64,000 nt of DNA from positions 6,286,001 through 6,350,000 of the forward strand of contig NZ_JAUSZK010000001.1 of the NCBI RefSeq assembly GCF_030817495.1, in the 5' to 3' direction. The position numbers and the translations under genes were made by a program. Origin of the DNA: Streptomyces sp. V3I7 (GTDB lineage Bacteria > Actinomycetota > Actinomycetes > Streptomycetales > Streptomycetaceae). The notes under the pieces were generated by a model. That model did no database searches, was not told the DNA's origin, and was given only the letters and a program-made list of their open reading frames with translations. This document shows, piece after piece, positions 21,196-32,341 of the stretch; within the stretch, counting starts at the first letter, position 1, and each line of letters opens with the position of its first letter.

Positions 21196-21552
21196 CGGGT
21201 CGGGCGCCGTCGTCAGAAACCGTCCGCGGTCCACGATCGCGCGGTCGATCTCGCCCTGCGCGACGATCCCTCCCGCGCTGTCGACGGCCCGCACGGCGAA
21301 CGTGAGCCGACGGCCCGCCGCCGAGGCCGGCGGCTCGGCCGTCACCTCCACGCTACCGCCCACCCGGGTGGGCCGCAGATGCTCGATGCGGACCGCGGTT
21401 CCCACCGTCGTCTGGCCCGTCGTGGTGAACGGGGCGGCGGCCCGTACGGTCGCCGCCTCCATCCAGGCGATCAGCCGCGGGGTGGACAGGACGGGTACGT
21501 CGCCGCTGCCCACCGTCACGGCGGTGTCGGCGTCGGTCACTTCATGGATCAT
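21187..21552 (-). CDS. Hot-dog fold thioesterase (FlK-like)
   Basis: A 121-residue protein resembling the thioesterase group that includes fluoroacetyl-CoA thioesterase FlK: VPVLSTPRLIAWMEAATVRAA with Glu in the helix, TVGTAVRIEHLRPTRVGGSVEVTAE and GEIDRAIVDRGRF. These enzymes cleave small acyl-CoAs or act as stand-alone hydrolases. It lies 29 bases upstream of the end of the Clp gene, which is on the same strand and read first, so the two may be cotranscribed. Confidence 0.82.
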   Translation of the reverse strand: MIHEVTDADTAVTVGSGDVPVLSTPRLIAWMEAATVRAAAPFTTTGQTTVGTAVRIEHLRPTRVGGSVEVTAEPPASAAGRRLTFAVRAVDSAGGIVAQGEIDRAIVDRGRFLTTAPDPRV

Positions 21553-21581
21553 CAGGCCACGCTAGCGACCCGGTGACGCCG

Positions 21582-24101
21582 TCACGAGTCCTGCTTCTCC
21601 TCCTTGGTGTCGCCGGGGCGCACGCTGACCTCCAGCGCGCCGTCCGCCACGTCGGCCACGATGGTGTCGCCCTTGTCGACCGCGCCCGAGAGCACCAGCG
21701 TGGCGATCCGGTTGTCGAGTTCGGTCTGGATCGTCCGGCGCAGCGGCCGGGCCCCGAACGCGGGCTGGTAGCCCCGCTCGACCAGGAACTTCTTCGCGGC
21801 CTCGGTGACCTCCAGCTCGAAGCCCTGGGCCCGCACCCGGCGCCGGCTGCGCTCCAGCAGCAGGTCGACGATGCGCCCCAGGTCCTCCTGCGTCAGCGCG
21901 TGGAAGACGATGGTGTCGTCGATGCGGTTGAGGAACTCCGGCGGGAACTGCCCCTGGAGCACCGACATCAGCTGGTCGCGGATCTCGTCCACGTCGCCCT
22001 GGTGGGACAGGATCAGCTGCGAGCCGATGTTGCTGGTCAGGATCACCACCGTGTTGCGGAAGTCCACGGTGCGGCCCTGGGCGTCGGTCAGCCGGCCATC
22101 GTCGAGGACCTGGAGCAGCGTGTGGAAGACGTCGGGGTGGGCCTTCTCCACCTCGTCGAAGAGCACCACGCTGTACGGCTGGCGGCGGACCTTCTCGGTG
22201 AGCTGCCCGGCCTCCTCGTGGCCGACATAGCCGGGCGGGGAGCCGACCAGCCGGGAGACCGTGTGCTTCTCCTGGAACTCGCTCATGTCGAAGCGGATCA
22301 GCCGGTTCTCGTCGCCGAAGAGCAACTCCGCAAGGGCCTTGGCGAGTTCCGTCTTGCCCACACCCGTGGGGCCGAGGAAGAGGAAGGAGCCCACCGGACG
22401 CCCCGGGTCGCCCATGCCGGCCCGGCTGCGCCGCACCGCCTGCGAGATGGCGAGCACGGCCTCGTCCTGGCCGACGACCCGGTCGTGCAGGGCCTCCTCC
22501 AGCTTGAGCAGGCGCTCCTTCTCGCTCTCCGTCAGCTGTGAGACGGGGATGCCGGTGCGGCGGGAGACGATGTCGGCGATGTCGTTCTCGGTGACCGCGA
22601 CGACGCCCTCGCGGCGCTCCTCGATCTGCGCGATCTCGTTCTCCAGCTCGGCGATCCGCTCCTTGAGCTCCTTGGCCCGGTCGAACTCCTCGCTGCTGAC
22701 GGCCTCGTCCTTCTCGCGGCCCAGGCGGGCGAGGCGGTCCTCGCGCTCCTGCACCTCCGTCGACTTGCCGCGCGAGCGCAGCCGGACCCGGGCACCGGCC
22801 TGGTCGATCAGGTCGATGGCCTTGTCGGGCAGGAAGCGGTCGGCGATGTAGCGGTCGGACAGCTCGGCCGCCGCGACCAGCGCCTCGTCGGTGAACCGCA
22901 CCTGGTGGTGGGCCTCGTAGGAGTCGCGCAGACCCTCCAGGACCTGGATGGTCTCCGCGACCGTGGGCTCGGGGACCTGCACGGGCTGGAAGCGGCGGGC
23001 CAGGGCCGCGTCCTTCTCGACGTACTTGCGGTACTCGTCCAGCGTGGTGGCGCCGACGACGTGCAACTCGCCGCGGGCGAGGGCCGGTTTGAGGATGTTG
23101 CCCGCGTCCATCGAGCCCTCGCCGCCGGAGCCGGCCCCGACGACGGTGTGCAACTCGTCGACGAACAGGATCACTTCGTCGGAGGCGGAGGTCACCTCGT
23201 CGATGACCTTCTTCAGCCGCTCCTCGAACTCGCCGCGGTACTTGGCCCCGGCGACCATCCCGGCCAGGTCCAGCTCGACGACCCGCCGGCCCTCCAGCGT
23301 CTTCGGCACGTCCCCGGCGACGATGCGCTGGGCGAGGCCCTCCACGATGGCGGTCTTGCCGACGCCGGGCTCGCCGATGAGCACCGGGTTGTTCTTCGAG
23401 CGGCGCGAGAGGATCTCGACGGTCTCCTCGATCTCCTCGCCCCGGCCGACGACCGGGTCGAGCCGCCCCGCCTTCGCCTCGGCGCTGAGATCACGGCCGT
23501 ACTCGTCCAGGGTGGGCGTCTGGCTGGGCGCCTGTGGGGCCTCGGCGCGGGCCGCGGACTGCGCGCCGCGCGCCACCGCGTCGGTGTCCACGCCGAGGTT
23601 GCGGGCCACCACGCCCGCCTGGTCGTTGCTGGGATCCAGCAGTGCCTGAAGGATGTGTTCGGGCCCGATGTACGAGGCTCCGGCCGCCTGGGAGCGGGCG
23701 TGCGCGCCGATCAGGACACGCTTGGCCGCGGGGGTGAGGCCCGGCTGCGCGGAGGGCGTGCCGCTGCCCGCGCTCAGCGAACCCTCCAACTCCTTGGCCA
23801 GCGCGTCGGGATCGGTGCCGGCCCGGGCGAGCAGCGAACGCGCGGGCTCCACCTGGGTGGCCGCCCACAGCAAGTGCTCGGTGTCCAGGTCCTCGCTGCC
23901 GTCCTCGGCGGCCCGCTGCGAGGCGCGCGCGATGAGTTCGCGGGAGGAGTCGGTCAGCAGCCGTCCGACCGGGACGCGTTGGACGGCGGGCGGTGAGGAC
24001 GCGGCGGATATGCCGAAGAAACGGTTGAGCAGATCGGAGAAGGGATCCGAGGGTTCGAAGGAACCGAAGGACCCGAAAGAACCGGCAGGCGGCATCGACA
24101 T
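21582..24101 (-). CDS. Clp/Hsp100 AAA+ ATPase, paralogue 1
   Basis: An 839-residue two-ring AAA+ unfoldase. Order: glycine/Phe-rich start, short motif [12 protein letters not shown], Clp N-domain, AAA1 (Walker [14 protein letters not shown]), a short ClpC-like middle segment with a UVR-type helix ([16 protein letters not shown]), and AAA2 (Walker [13 protein letters not shown], sensor TSNIGSQ). The AAA2 stretch between TSNIG and [10 protein letters not shown] is short and shows no LGF/IGF-type ClpP loop, so it may work without ClpP. The ATG at 24101 has GGAGGGAG before it. A close paralogue lies at 37190-39811. Confidence 0.9.
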   Translation of the reverse strand: MSMPPAGSFGSFGSFEPSDPFSDLLNRFFGISAASSPPAVQRVPVGRLLTDSSRELIARASQRAAEDGSEDLDTEHLLWAATQVEPARSLLARAGTDPDALAKELEGSLSAGSGTPSAQPGLTPAAKRVLIGAHARSQAAGASYIGPEHILQALLDPSNDQAGVVARNLGVDTDAVARGAQSAARAEAPQAPSQTPTLDEYGRDLSAEAKAGRLDPVVGRGEEIEETVEILSRRSKNNPVLIGEPGVGKTAIVEGLAQRIVAGDVPKTLEGRRVVELDLAGMVAGAKYRGEFEERLKKVIDEVTSASDEVILFVDELHTVVGAGSGGEGSMDAGNILKPALARGELHVVGATTLDEYRKYVEKDAALARRFQPVQVPEPTVAETIQVLEGLRDSYEAHHQVRFTDEALVAAAELSDRYIADRFLPDKAIDLIDQAGARVRLRSRGKSTEVQEREDRLARLGREKDEAVSSEEFDRAKELKERIAELENEIAQIEERREGVVAVTENDIADIVSRRTGIPVSQLTESEKERLLKLEEALHDRVVGQDEAVLAISQAVRRSRAGMGDPGRPVGSFLFLGPTGVGKTELAKALAELLFGDENRLIRFDMSEFQEKHTVSRLVGSPPGYVGHEEAGQLTEKVRRQPYSVVLFDEVEKAHPDVFHTLLQVLDDGRLTDAQGRTVDFRNTVVILTSNIGSQLILSHQGDVDEIRDQLMSVLQGQFPPEFLNRIDDTIVFHALTQEDLGRIVDLLLERSRRRVRAQGFELEVTEAAKKFLVERGYQPAFGARPLRRTIQTELDNRIATLVLSGAVDKGDTIVADVADGALEVSVRPGDTKEEKQDS

Positions 24102-24212
24102 GCGAGACTCCCTCCACACAGCCCCCCTGTACGGAGCCCCAGGCTAAGCACACCCTCTCGGCGGCGTCAGCAAGATCGGCACAATTGGATTCCGCCACCG
24201 GGCGGTTCACCG

Positions 24213-25967
24213 TCAGCGCCGGTGGTGGAGCCGTTCCAGCAGGAGGTACGCGCGCTGCTCGGCGGAGGCGAGTGCGGCCGGGTCGATCCCGGCCGGCCAC
24301 AGCTCCCCGGCCGCCGCGTCGTCGGCCTCGCGCAGCTCCACCACGGTCACGGCGAGACGCACCTGCACGACGGGAAGCGGACCTTCGGAAGGGTCGGCCA
24401 GCGCGCGCTCGGCCCGCTCCGACGCCTCCGTGCACGCGGCCAGCGCCCGCTCCACCCGGACCGCGGCGTGGTCGTGGACCACCAGCAGCGCGCAGGCCAG
24501 CCCGACGGCGATGCCCCACACACTGCCGAGCACCCGGTCGTGGACGAGGTCACCGGCGCGGGCGGGCGCGGCCAGGTCGCTCAGCAGCAGGGCCAGGGGC
24601 GTCACGAAGACGACGCCGAGGCCGTAGTTGCGGACCACGACGTACTCCAGCAGGAACTCCATCAGCACGATCACCAGGGCGAGTTCGACCGGTTCGGGGC
24701 CCGCGCCGAGGATGCCGAGCGCGAGCAGCAGCCCGACGACCGTGCCGAGGGTCCGCTGGACGGCGCGCTGCGCGGTGGTGCGTACGTTGACCGAGTGCAG
24801 GACGGCGGCGGCCGAGATCGCCGCCCAGTAACCGTGCTCCAGGCCGAGGACGACGGCCAGCCCGCCCGCCACCGCCGTACCGAGGGTCATGCGCAGCGCG
24901 GGAACGGCCAGCACCGCGCGGTGCCGTGCGCCCCCTGGCCTGCGGCCCACCAGCAGTTCGGCCGCGCGGCGGGCGGCCGGATCGGGCCGTGCCGCCGCCA
25001 ACCGCGAGACACAGCAGACCGCGGCCTGCGCGGGCGGGACGGCGAGTTCGGGCAGGAGGGCGGGCAGCCTGCGGTGCCGGTCCAGGAGAAGCCGCGCCTG
25101 CTCACGCAAGTGCTGTGCGCGGGCGGCGCGTTCGGCCGCCGACAGCTGCCCCGAGCCGACCAGCAGCGACCAGGACAGGTCGGTCAGCCGGACGCAGGTC
25201 CCCTCGCGGCCGGCGGCCCGGTCCTCCGTTGGCGGGGCGATCCCCAGCGAGTCGTACGCCTGCAGGACGGCGACCGTCGCCCGGTGCCGGGCCCGCCCCG
25301 TCCCGCCCTCGGCCGCCTCCAGCAGCGCGGCCGACGCGCGCAGGGCGGTGGCCACCGCGAGTCGTTGCGGCCGGTCCGGGTGGACGAGGCGCCCGGAGAC
25401 GGCCAGCAGCCAGGCCGCCGCCGCGCCCGCCGCGGCCAGGGCGGTCTGCGGGAGGACGTCGCCGAGCGCGGTCGCGTCGTTGGCGGCCACCGCGAAGGAG
25501 AACAGCAGCAGCACCGTGCCGAGCCCGCTCAACCGGGCCGCGTCGCAGACGTACTTCGCCACTCCGGCGACCACGGCCGTCGCCACGACCACCACGAAGG
25601 CGCCGGTGTCCGTCTCGTGCGGCCGGGCCAGGGCGGCGAGCGCCGAACCACCGCCCACGCACGCCGTCATGGCCAGCGCCACCACGGCGAGGACCCGCGC
25701 CCGGCGCGGATAGGGCAGGTTGCGGCCGAACGTCGTGGTGAAGGAGCCCAGCATCGCGTACACCGCGAGATCGGGGCGCCCCACCCATGCGGCGGGCAGC
25801 GCGACCAGCGCCATGGCGAGGGCCGCGCGCAGCGCGAAGACCACGGCGCCGTCGACCGGATGCAGGGCGAGAGCCCCGCGCGGGGACAGGACGCGCGTCA
25901 TCGCCGCGACCGTGCGTCGCGATGTCTGACCGGGTATGGAGGGGACGTCGGGGCGCGAGAGGGGCAT
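24213..25967 (-). CDS. FUSC-family membrane protein, paralogue 1
   Basis: A 584-residue protein (562 if started at the in-frame ATG at 25901). Two blocks of hydrophobic segments separated by a soluble helical part, the layout of FUSC/aromatic-acid exporter-like proteins. It shares VLSPRGALALHPVDGA, FTTTFGRNLPY, the tail pattern ELREADDAAAGEL and LASAEQRAYLLLERL with two paralogues in this window. The start at 25967 is kept because the segment AGGTGATATA-Y-ACC stands at the same distance from the ATG here and in paralogue 2. An exact LacI-type operator word lies 35 bases upstream. Substrate unknown. Confidence 0.8.
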   Translation of the reverse strand: MPLSRPDVPSIPGQTSRRTVAAMTRVLSPRGALALHPVDGAVVFALRAALAMALVALPAAWVGRPDLAVYAMLGSFTTTFGRNLPYPRRARVLAVVALAMTACVGGGSALAALARPHETDTGAFVVVVATAVVAGVAKYVCDAARLSGLGTVLLLFSFAVAANDATALGDVLPQTALAAAGAAAAWLLAVSGRLVHPDRPQRLAVATALRASAALLEAAEGGTGRARHRATVAVLQAYDSLGIAPPTEDRAAGREGTCVRLTDLSWSLLVGSGQLSAAERAARAQHLREQARLLLDRHRRLPALLPELAVPPAQAAVCCVSRLAAARPDPAARRAAELLVGRRPGGARHRAVLAVPALRMTLGTAVAGGLAVVLGLEHGYWAAISAAAVLHSVNVRTTAQRAVQRTLGTVVGLLLALGILGAGPEPVELALVIVLMEFLLEYVVVRNYGLGVVFVTPLALLLSDLAAPARAGDLVHDRVLGSVWGIAVGLACALLVVHDHAAVRVERALAACTEASERAERALADPSEGPLPVVQVRLAVTVVELREADDAAAGELWPAGIDPAALASAEQRAYLLLERLHHRR

Positions 25968-25970
25968 GGG

Positions 25971-25984
25971 CGGTATATATCACC
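25971..25984 (-). promoter_or_regulatory. Shared FUSC leader element AGGTGATATATACC
   Basis: Read on the minus strand, AGGTGATATATACC ends three to four bases before the ATG. The same element, AGGTGATATACACC, precedes FUSC paralogue 2 at identical distance (44214-44227). It may combine a ribosome site (AGGTGA) with a -10-like or operator TATATAC. Confidence 0.5.
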
Positions 25985-26001
25985 TCGCCCCGGTCGGGTG
26001 C

Positions 26002-26013
26002 TTGATCGTTCAA
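26002..26013. promoter_or_regulatory. Exact copy of the LacI-type operator word upstream of FUSC 1
   Basis: TTGATCGTTCAA is the exact reverse complement of the word at 1270-1281. It lies 35 bases before the FUSC start and just past the end of the FAD oxidoreductase gene. Confidence 0.5.
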
Positions 26014-26065
26014 CTGACGTCCGGCGGCGCGTGGTCCACACCGGGACCACCCCTGTGACGTGCCG

Positions 26066-27490
26066 TCATGCCGCCCGGACCCCGAGGTGGCGCAGCGCGG
26101 ACGCCGCCGCCCCCGCCCCGCACATGCCGTGCGCCCCGGGACCCGGGGGAGTGGCCGCCGAGCACACGAACACCCCCGGCACACCGGTGGAGTACGGATC
26201 GAGAGCGGCACGCGGGCCCAGGAGGAGCTGGGGGACGGTCTTGGCGCCGGTGATGATGTCGCCGCCCGCGAAGTTGGCGTTGGCCGCGGCGAAGTCGGCG
26301 GGCCGGGTGACCTGTCGACCCACGATCCGCTCGCGGACGCCGGGGGCGAACCGCTCCAGCTGACCCAGGATCGCCTCGGTCGCGTCGCCGTCGTAGCCGT
26401 GCGGGACGTGGGCGTAGGTGTACACGGGGTGGACGTCGCCCACCGACCGGCCGGGGTCGGCCAGATACTGCTGACCGACCAGGACGAAGGGGTGTTCGGG
26501 CATACGTCCCTCCGCCACCTCCCGCTCCGAGCGGACCACTTCGGCGAGCGGACCGCTCACGTGCACCGTTCCCGCGCGCCGCGCGTCCTCGTTCGTCCAG
26601 GGCACCCCGCCCTCGACGGCCAGGTCGAGCTTGAAGGCGGCCGGGGCGCGGCGGAAGCGCCGGTACGCGCGCCGTACCCGTGTCGGCAGCCGGTCGCCGT
26701 AGACGGCGGCGACCTGGCCGGGGTCGAGGTCGAGGAGGGTCACGTCGGCGGGCGGGATCTGCGCGGCGTCGGTGATGCGGACGCCGGTGCGGATCGTGCC
26801 GCCGTGTGCGCGCAACGCGCTCTCCAGCGCGCGGGCGATGGACTGCGAACCGCCCTCGGCGACGGCCCATCCCGCCGCGTGCCCGGCGGTGAGGATGCCG
26901 AGCCCGATCGCGGAGGTGAAGGGTCCGGTCAGCGGACGGAAGGCGTGGGCCGCGACCCCGGCCCAAAGAGCCTGTGCCTGCGGGGACTTGAAGAGGCGCG
27001 CGAGGACGGTCGCGGGCAGGGTGGTCGGCAGGCCGAAACGGGCGAGCAGCAGCGGGTGCGTCGGGACGCGCAGCAACGGGCCCATCATGTCCTGGGCGAG
27101 CGCGTCCCAGTCGCGGACCGACGGGGCGAACAGCGCCCGGTAGCGGCGGGCGTCGGGGCCCAGCATGCGGGCGGTCTCCTCGACGGAGCGCAGCAGGACC
27201 CCCGCGCTGCCGTCATCGAGCGGATGCGCGCAGTCCACCTCCGCCGACTTCCAGCGCAGGCCGTGCCGTTGAAGGTCGAGCGCGCGCATGGCCGGGGAGG
27301 TGACGGCCATCGGGTGGATGGCCGAGCAGTGGTCGTGCAGCAGCCCGGGGACGAGCGCCTCATGGCTGCGGGTGCCGCCGCCGACCTCGTCCGCGGCCTC
27401 CAGGAGCGTGACGTCCAGGCCCTCCTTGGCGAGGAGGGCCGCGGCGGCGAGCCCGTTGGGCCCGCCGCCGACGACGACCGCCGAGGTCAT
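26066..27490 (-). CDS. FAD-dependent phytoene desaturase-like oxidoreductase
   Basis: A 474-residue flavoprotein of the NAD(P)/FAD amine-oxidase/CrtI-like superfamily. The N-terminal dinucleotide fold is clear (SAVVVGGGPNGLAAAALLAKEG, then LLEAADEVGGG) and the C-terminal FAD segment reads GVFVCSAATPPGPGAHGMCGAGAA. It is unlikely to be a true carotenoid enzyme given the neighbours: it is the last gene of a unit with an acyl-CoA synthetase and a DUF3556 membrane protein, suggesting a fatty-acid or lipid redox step (inference). The ATG overlaps the upstream stop codon (ATGA), so translation is coupled. Confidence 0.87.
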   Translation of the reverse strand: MTSAVVVGGGPNGLAAAALLAKEGLDVTLLEAADEVGGGTRSHEALVPGLLHDHCSAIHPMAVTSPAMRALDLQRHGLRWKSAEVDCAHPLDDGSAGVLLRSVEETARMLGPDARRYRALFAPSVRDWDALAQDMMGPLLRVPTHPLLLARFGLPTTLPATVLARLFKSPQAQALWAGVAAHAFRPLTGPFTSAIGLGILTAGHAAGWAVAEGGSQSIARALESALRAHGGTIRTGVRITDAAQIPPADVTLLDLDPGQVAAVYGDRLPTRVRRAYRRFRRAPAAFKLDLAVEGGVPWTNEDARRAGTVHVSGPLAEVVRSEREVAEGRMPEHPFVLVGQQYLADPGRSVGDVHPVYTYAHVPHGYDGDATEAILGQLERFAPGVRERIVGRQVTRPADFAAANANFAGGDIITGAKTVPQLLLGPRAALDPYSTGVPGVFVCSAATPPGPGAHGMCGAGAAASALRHLGVRAA

Positions 27491-29277
27491 GACGCGGTGT
27501 CCATGGGCGGCACGGGCCGCGCTTGCCCTGCCACCGGCTGGAGCGGGTGCAGCGTCTCCACGTCGTAGACGGGGTAGTCGGGGCCGTCCGTGGGCCACGG
27601 CTGCCGCTCCAGCATGTCGTGGACCTTGACCTGGCCGCGCTCCAGCAGGCCGAGGGAGGCGTCGTGGATCTCGTACGCCTGAGTCTGCCGGTGGATGGGC
27701 TGGCCCTCCAGGCAGATCACCCGCACCTCGCCGGGCGCGAAGTCGCAGCGGGCCTGGACGGCGCGCAGCAGTTGGTCGTCGTGGAGGTGGCCCTCGCCGA
27801 AGTTCCAGCCGATGGCGAAGCCGGCGATCACTTCTCCCTCGACCCTGACGGCGTCGTCCTGGCCGTCGGCGATGCGGTCGACGAGGCCGTTGAGGGCACG
27901 GCCGTGCGCGTGCATGGACCTGAAGGCGTCCGCCTTGCTGATCGTGAGCAGAGCGGTGTCCGGGTCGTAGAGGGTCTCCAGCTGGTGGGCGGCCAGCCGC
28001 ATCGACGTGGTCAGGCCCGCTTCCAGACGGTCCACGGCGTCACCGGTGAACACCCAGACGCTGGTGGCCCAGTTGCCGGCGTAATAGCGCATCGCGGGCA
28101 GGAAGGAGACGAGGTCGGGCCGGATGTTGCCGAGGAGGGGCAGCAGCACCAGGCTCGGCAGGATCACCGCGAGCAGCCAGGGCGACTGGAGGTCCCGGAC
28201 AGAAAGGTCGCCGTGGGCGCCGAAGAGGTAGAACAGCGAGAAGATGAAGAAGATGTTCCACTCCAGCGGCACGCCCATGGGCACCGTCGACAGGATGTGC
28301 AGGTGGAAGACGGCCATGTAGATCAGGGCCGCCCACGTCCACCAGCCGCCGTCGCCGATGAAGACGAGGTAGAGCGGGACGAGGTACTCGGTGGCCGTGC
28401 CGACGTGCGCGAGCAGAAACGGCAGCTTCGCGGGGCGGATGTCGCGGGGGTGGTCGCGGTAGAAGAGCCGCTTCAGGCGGCGCGAGGGGATCAGGGGCGC
28501 GTTGCTCATCATCGTGGCCACCACGAACGGGAAGTGGTGGTTGAGCTTGGAGGTCGCCGCTCCCCACCAGATCGCCAGCATGACGAGCTTGAAGCCGATG
28601 AACTGGTCGTTGTACGGGAAGAAGAAGATCAGCAGTGACAGCCAGTACTGCTCACCGCGCGCCGCCAGGAAGATGGTCTTGTCGCGCAGGCCGAGGATCG
28701 CCACGGTCGCGATGAGCGGGACGGCCGCCGTCGGGTCGATGAGGCCCACGTGTCCGAAGCCCGTGATGCGGGTTCCGTCGCCGGGGCGGCCGAGCAGCCA
28801 GATGCCGGAGGCGAGGACGGCGGCGTACAGCAGGACGTCGACGACGCCGCGGCGGTCACCGCGGGTCAGTGGGACCTTGTCCGGCCACGGGGGAAGCCGG
28901 ATGGTGTCCGGCCGCAGCCAGTACAGGACGGAGCCGATCGGCGGGTTGAAGCGGGAGGTGAGCGGGCCGGATCCGCAGCCCAGGCCGACGATCTCCCACA
29001 GGAGGGTGAAGACGATCAGCTTCTGGTAGACGATCGGCTCGGACCACCAGGCGGCGATGTCCGTCACCGGTCCGAGGCCGGGGGTCAGCGAGATGACGAG
29101 CGCTGCCCCGCCCATGTACAGCAGGCACTTGACGACGTAGAAGAGGAACACAGCGTAGGGGCTGCCGAAGCCGTGCTCCACCCAGTGACGGGTGAGGATC
29201 TCCAGGCGCTCGCGGCGCGGCAGGGAGCGGAAGGTGTCGGCTTCGACGGGAGCGAGCCGGGGTTTCATGAAGCCCAT
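27487..29277 (-). CDS. DUF3556 polytopic membrane protein
   Basis: A 596-residue integral membrane protein matching the DUF3556 pattern known from actinobacteria: soluble start MKPRLAPVEADTFRSLPRRERLEILTRHWVEHGFGSP, then a series of about ten membrane helices with conserved polar segments (FFPYNDQFIGFKL, SKLNHHFPFVVATMMSNAPL, LAHVGTATEYLVPL) and a soluble C-terminal part of about 200 residues. Function unknown; the histidines in the helices suggest a lipid-modifying or redox role, which is speculation. It lies between the acyl-CoA synthetase (41-base gap) and the FAD oxidoreductase (overlap). ATG at 29268 is an alternative start. Confidence 0.85.
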   Translation of the reverse strand: MGFMKPRLAPVEADTFRSLPRRERLEILTRHWVEHGFGSPYAVFLFYVVKCLLYMGGAALVISLTPGLGPVTDIAAWWSEPIVYQKLIVFTLLWEIVGLGCGSGPLTSRFNPPIGSVLYWLRPDTIRLPPWPDKVPLTRGDRRGVVDVLLYAAVLASGIWLLGRPGDGTRITGFGHVGLIDPTAAVPLIATVAILGLRDKTIFLAARGEQYWLSLLIFFFPYNDQFIGFKLVMLAIWWGAATSKLNHHFPFVVATMMSNAPLIPSRRLKRLFYRDHPRDIRPAKLPFLLAHVGTATEYLVPLYLVFIGDGGWWTWAALIYMAVFHLHILSTVPMGVPLEWNIFFIFSLFYLFGAHGDLSVRDLQSPWLLAVILPSLVLLPLLGNIRPDLVSFLPAMRYYAGNWATSVWVFTGDAVDRLEAGLTTSMRLAAHQLETLYDPDTALLTISKADAFRSMHAHGRALNGLVDRIADGQDDAVRVEGEVIAGFAIGWNFGEGHLHDDQLLRAVQARCDFAPGEVRVICLEGQPIHRQTQAYEIHDASLGLLERGQVKVHDMLERQPWPTDGPDYPVYDVETLHPLQPVAGQARPVPPMDTAS

Positions 29278-29318
29278 GAGGGTCACACCTTTGTGTCTCG
29301 TGGCGGCAGGGGACGGGC

Positions 29319-30815
<1,497 letters not shown>

Positions 30816-30970
30816 GGGGGGCTTCACCTCAGGGACGGCGAGGGGACGGATCCAGGTGAAGGTAGAGCCGGTCGTCCGGCAGGGGCGACGGCCGCGCGTC
30901 ACAAGATCTTCGGCTCCTTTCGTGCCCCCGGCACAAACACAAGGGGACGGCGACGCCGTACAGTTCGGCC

Positions 30971-32227
30971 ATGCCGACAGAACAGGCCCAGGTCGCTCAG
31001 CTGGTGGACCGTCTGGGGGCGGACCGGCACGAGATCGTCGCAGGCATGGTGCAGATGGTGCTCGGACAGATCAGCGACCTGGACCACGACGCCGCCACAC
31101 GCTCCCTGCTGGAGGCGAGCATCGCCGAGAACGTCGTCGCCGCGCTGAACTTCCTCAAGCAGGACTTCGACGCCGACCTCCTGGAGGCACCGTCCTCCGC
31201 TCTGGCCTACGCCCGCGTGCTGGCCCAGCGCGACGTTCCCCAGTCCGCGCTCATCCGCGCCTACCGCATCGGCCACGCCCAGGTCCTCGACCACGCCCTC
31301 GGCTACCTGGACGAGGTACCGTCCGAACACCGCGCCTCGCTCGTCGTGACGATGGTCCGCCGCTCGGCGCAGTACATCGACCAGATCTGCGAGCAGGTCG
31401 GGCGCACCTACGAGCGCGAGCGCGAGCGGTGGGTGGCCAGCCAGGGCGGCGTCCGTCAGCACTGGGTCAACGAACTGCTGGGCGCCGGCGCGGTCGACCG
31501 GGCCGCCGCCGAGCAGGCCCTGCGGTATCCGCTGGACGCGGTCCACGTCGCGTGCAAGCTGTGGCCGGTCGGCCGGATGAGCTCCTTCGACCTGGTCACC
31601 GCCGTCGAGGACGTACGCGCGCACGCCGGTACGGTGCTGCGGGCCCGCGCGACCCTCGTCGTACCGACCGACGAACACGAGGCGCGCCTGTGGCTGGCGC
31701 TGCCCGCCTCGGGAGGCGTTCGACCGGAGGACCTGGTGCCACCGCAGGGCACCCTCCTGCACGCCGCCATCGGACGGCCCGGTGCGGACCTGGCCGGCTT
31801 TCGCGCCTCGGCGCGTCAGGCCGCCCGGGTCAAGGAGATCCTCGCCACCCGGCTGGGCAGCGCGCAGAACAAGGACGCCCAGGCCCGTCGCCCGCGCTGG
31901 GTGCACTATGTCGAGGTGGCCCCCGTCGCGCTGATGGCCAAGGACCTCGGTGCGGTACGGGACTTCGTGGCGGTCACGCTGGGGGAACTGGCGCAGTCCG
32001 GTACCCGCGGCGACACCCTGCGCGAGACGCTGCGGACCTTTCTCACCCAGCACCGCAGTCACGCGGCCGCGGCACAGACGATGAACCTGCACCGCAACTC
32101 GATCCAGTACCGGGTGCGGCAGGCGACGGCTCTGCTGCCGGACGGCGCCCGCAGCCTGGACGACGACTTCAACGTGCGCGTCGCGCTGCTCGCCGCGCAC
32201 TGGTTCGGCGACGCCGTCCTGACCTGA
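30971..32227 (+). CDS. PucR/CdaR-type transcriptional regulator
   Basis: A 418-residue regulator. An N-terminal RsbR-like helical sensor segment (residues about 1-160), a middle GGDEF-like degenerate domain, and a C-terminal PucR helix-turn-helix (TFLTQHRSHAAAAQTMNLHRNSIQYRVRQA, about residues 355-385). This domain order occurs in actinobacterial regulators of lipid and purine genes. Its divergent position strongly suggests it controls the acyl-CoA synthetase operon and itself (inference). A perfect terminator follows. Confidence 0.88.
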   Translation: MPTEQAQVAQLVDRLGADRHEIVAGMVQMVLGQISDLDHDAATRSLLEASIAENVVAALNFLKQDFDADLLEAPSSALAYARVLAQRDVPQSALIRAYRIGHAQVLDHALGYLDEVPSEHRASLVVTMVRRSAQYIDQICEQVGRTYERERERWVASQGGVRQHWVNELLGAGAVDRAAAEQALRYPLDAVHVACKLWPVGRMSSFDLVTAVEDVRAHAGTVLRARATLVVPTDEHEARLWLALPASGGVRPEDLVPPQGTLLHAAIGRPGADLAGFRASARQAARVKEILATRLGSAQNKDAQARRPRWVHYVEVAPVALMAKDLGAVRDFVAVTLGELAQSGTRGDTLRETLRTFLTQHRSHAAAAQTMNLHRNSIQYRVRQATALLPDGARSLDDDFNVRVALLAAHWFGDAVLT

Positions 32228-32251
32228 ACCCGGCCGTCGAACCGTACGGAA

Positions 32252-32292
32252 ATGCCGCGCCCCCGCCGAGGAGTTCGGCGGGGGCGCGGCAT
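32252..32292. terminator. Perfect bidirectional terminator
   Basis: An 18-bp perfect stem beginning ATGCCGCGCC with a GGAGT loop, between the convergent PucR-type gene and cydB1. Confidence 0.9.
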
Positions 32293-32341
32293 GGTTCACG
32301 GGGCGCCGGGTGGTCCCGGGCGTCGGTGTGACCGGCTCCGG